From JBEIHX01 sp044375455 (GTDB lineage: Bacteria > Pseudomonadota > Alphaproteobacteria > Caulobacterales > Aquidulcibacteraceae), in the NCBI GenBank assembly GCA_044375455.1, contig JBILMQ010000243.1:1-5644 (forward strand): DNA of 5,644 nt. The letters are read 5' to 3'. Made by a program: the position numbers and the translations under genes. The stretch's first letter is position 1. The number at the start of each line of letters is the position of its first letter. The notes under the pieces were generated by a model. That model searched no databases. It was not told the DNA's origin and worked only from the letters and a program-made list of their open reading frames with translations. Of this stretch, positions 3,994-5,644 are shown in pieces.

Positions 3994-5571
3994 CTAGATG
4001 GTTTCAAAGTCAGCCATCCTCGGTGCCGCTGTCTCCTGAACAAATCGGTCGTACGAAAACGTCCACGACGCCGGTACGCCATTCTTGTCGAGGTACCAGC
4101 TCTTGCAGCCGGTGACCCACACGGTCTTGCGGGCCGCCTCGCGACGCTCGTCTTCAAAGCGCCGCAGCGCCTCCTGCGTCGGGCTGACTTCACGATAGCG
4201 CCCCTGCTGAAGCCCCTCAACAAGCTGGAGAATATAGCGGATCTGGTGTTCCGCTACCTCGACAAGGGAGAAGTTGCCGACGGGACTGTTCGGACCATTG
4301 AGAAGGAAAAAGTTCGGAAAGTCGGGGACCGTCAAGGAAAGGTAGGCCTCTGGACCTTCCTGCCACGCCTCATCAAGATCCACCCCGCCCCGGCCGATCA
4401 CTCTGGCCGGCCGGATGAAGCGGTCAACAAGAAATCCCGTGGCGAGCACCGCCACATCAAGTTCGTGCAGCGTCCCGTCAACCGTGCGTATGCCGGCTTC
4501 TTCAAAGCGATCGATCCCTGCCGTGACGAGGTCGGCGTTGGGCTGCTGGATCGCCTCGTAAAAACTGTCGGATATCACGAGCCGCTTGCAGGCCGGGCGA
4601 TAGTCCGGCGTCAACCGCGAGCGCAGGTCAGGGTCGCGCACCGTTTGAAGATGCTCCCGACACAAACGCTCGATCTCAGCAAGCTCTGGAGAATCGACGT
4701 CGATCACCGCGGTGGCGTACCCGCTCAGCGTCTTCGCGCGCAGTTCCCGGATCAGCGCTTCAAGCGCCTGAGGGTCAGATCGGAACAGCGCCTTTTCCGC
4801 CTCCGTATATGCCGGATTGGCGCGGGGCATGACCCATTGGGCCGTTCTCTGAAAGAGACTGAAGCGACTGGCGCGCGGCACAAGCGCCGTTGCGACCTGG
4901 GCTGCGGTCGAACCGACCCCGATGACGCCAATCCGCTGTCCGTCGAGCTTAACGGAATGATCCCAACGGGCGGAGTGAAAGCTCGCCCCCTGAAAACGGT
5001 CCAGTCCCTCAAAGTGCGGCACGTGGGGATGGTGCAGCACGCCGGTGGCCGCAACGACGATGTCAAAGCGGTCCTGATGCCCCGACGCCGTCGTCAACGC
5101 CCACTGTCCGTCGCGCCACTCGAGTCTGACGACCTCGTCGGAGAACCGGATGAGCGGCTGCACCCCAAAGCGCTGCGCGACGTCCTCAAAATAACGCCGA
5201 ATGTCCGCACCCTGCGCCATCAGTCTATCCCAGTTGGGATTGCGGGCGAATGTGAAGGTGTACCAGTGCGCCGACACATCGCAGGACAAACCGGGATAGG
5301 TGTTGTCGCGCCAGGTTCCACCCACGCTGTCGGCCTTCTCAAAGACCGAACACTCGACGCCGCGTTCGCACAGCTTAATCGTCGCGAGAATGCCGGCCAT
5401 TCCCGCACCGATGATGGCTGCGCGCAGAGGGCGCGGGTCGGACAGATGCGGCGTCGTGGTCACGTCGAGATCATCCCGTCGTCGGCTCCAACTGCGTCCC
5501 TGGCTCCAACTGCGTCCGTGGCTCCACGCGTCTGGGACCCAAGTGTCCGGGCCAGGCCGGCTTTGCGTCAT
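3994..5571 (-). CDS. Flavin-dependent monooxygenase, Baeyer-Villiger (type I) class
   Basis: Expected to use FAD, NADPH and O2 to convert a ketone to an ester or lactone. From the ATG at 5571 the protein has 525 residues. The FAD fold begins at AAIIGAGMAG (51-60), with GGTW (84-87) and YPGLSCDV (92-99). The Baeyer-Villiger fingerprint FQGASFHSARWD is at 193-204, ending in WD where WP or WD is allowed. The NADPH motif GVIGVGSTAA is at 215-224, with ATG motifs at 175-177 and 377-379. LTPDYRPACKR (320-330) and TGCKSWYLDKNG (487-498) place it near the HAPMO/CzcO-like branch. The start is uncertain. The frame is open to the window's right edge (a TTG lies at 5643), the ATG at 5571 has a fair AGGCGG 4 nt upstream, and a GTG at 5463 would give a 489-residue protein with a standard N-terminus. 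The residues between 5571 and 5463 are repeat-derived. It appears to be the first visible gene of the leftward block. N-oxidation or S-oxidation by a related FMO is possible. Confidence 0.9.
   Translation of the reverse strand: MTQSRPGPDTWVPDAWSHGRSWSQGRSWSRRRDDLDVTTTPHLSDPRPLRAAIIGAGMAGILATIKLCERGVECSVFEKADSVGGTWRDNTYPGLSCDVSAHWYTFTFARNPNWDRLMAQGADIRRYFEDVAQRFGVQPLIRFSDEVVRLEWRDGQWALTTASGHQDRFDIVVAATGVLHHPHVPHFEGLDRFQGASFHSARWDHSVKLDGQRIGVIGVGSTAAQVATALVPRASRFSLFQRTAQWVMPRANPAYTEAEKALFRSDPQALEALIRELRAKTLSGYATAVIDVDSPELAEIERLCREHLQTVRDPDLRSRLTPDYRPACKRLVISDSFYEAIQQPNADLVTAGIDRFEEAGIRTVDGTLHELDVAVLATGFLVDRFIRPARVIGRGGVDLDEAWQEGPEAYLSLTVPDFPNFFLLNGPNSPVGNFSLVEVAEHQIRYILQLVEGLQQGRYREVSPTQEALRRFEDERREAARKTVWVTGCKSWYLDKNGVPASWTFSYDRFVQETAAPRMADFETI
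5484..5526. repeat. 18-bp tandem repeat, about 2.4 copies, at the monooxygenase 5' end
   Basis: GGCTCCAACTGCGTCCCT (5484-5501) is followed by GGCTCCAACTGCGTCCGT (5502-5519), one base different, and a partial third copy GGCTCCA (5520-5526). The period is a multiple of three, so in the monooxygenase frame it encodes six-residue units: DAWSHG, RSWSQG and RSWSRR (residues 14-31 from the ATG at 5571). If the true start is the GTG at 5463, the repeat lies in the leader instead. Confidence 0.85.
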
Positions 5572-5644
5572 TTTGCCGCCTGCAGAACGCCCGCACTCCT
5601 CCAGGCGTTCTGTGCCGCGCTCGATGCGCTGCCGGCGCTTCAAG

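Noticed and set aside
1..5644. CRISPR array, tRNA/rRNA genes, insertion sequence or transposase
   Set aside because: I saw no regularly spaced direct repeats, no tRNA- or rRNA-like sequence and no transposase motifs. The only tandem repeat is the short one at 5484-5526.

Overview
The window is a GC-rich piece of a bacterial chromosome or large plasmid. Dense short-spaced operons, strong Shine-Dalgarno sites and protein families common in proteobacterial catabolic loci suggest a proteobacterium, most likely an alphaproteobacterium. That placement is inference; there is no rRNA, tRNA or other lineage marker here.

Layout from left to right. At 1-55 lies the first 18 codons of an unidentified leftward gene. 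From 56 to 551 there is about 500 bases without a convincing gene. It holds a perfect 36-bp palindrome (98-133) and, near 230-290, an AT-richer patch with inverted repeats that is the best candidate promoter/operator region. A rightward gene for a GntR-family regulator of the FadR/FCD subfamily follows (552-1211). The rest is a leftward gene block that converges on the regulator with a 36-bp gap. In transcription order it is: a Baeyer-Villiger-type flavin monooxygenase (5571 to 3994), a small SnoaL/NTF2-like protein (3960 to 3565), a 116-bp gap with a strong imperfect hairpin, a free-standing 79-residue lipoyl-domain protein (3448 to 3209), a thiamine-diphosphate-dependent dehydrogenase E1 alpha subunit (3207 to 2224) and its E1 beta subunit (2222 to 1248). 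The last three are packed as stop-1 nt-ATG junctions and must be translated together.

How the parts may work together (inference). The lipoyl protein plus E1 alpha/beta form the front half of a 2-oxoacid or acetoin-type dehydrogenase: E1 cleaves a 2-oxo acid or acyloin/diketone and passes the acyl group to the lipoyl-lysine. No acyltransferase (E2 catalytic domain) or dihydrolipoamide dehydrogenase (E3) is present, and the convergent regulator closes the downstream side of the operon. The upstream monooxygenase carries FAD, NADPH and Baeyer-Villiger signatures and would insert oxygen next to a ketone. The whole looks like a catabolic module for a ketone or diketone-containing organic compound, possibly controlled by the adjacent GntR protein. 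The substrate cannot be read from the sequence. The most notable points are the carrier-only lipoyl protein, the pairing of a Baeyer-Villiger-type enzyme with a ThDP dehydrogenase, altered active-site loops in both E1 subunits, and the 36-bp palindrome.
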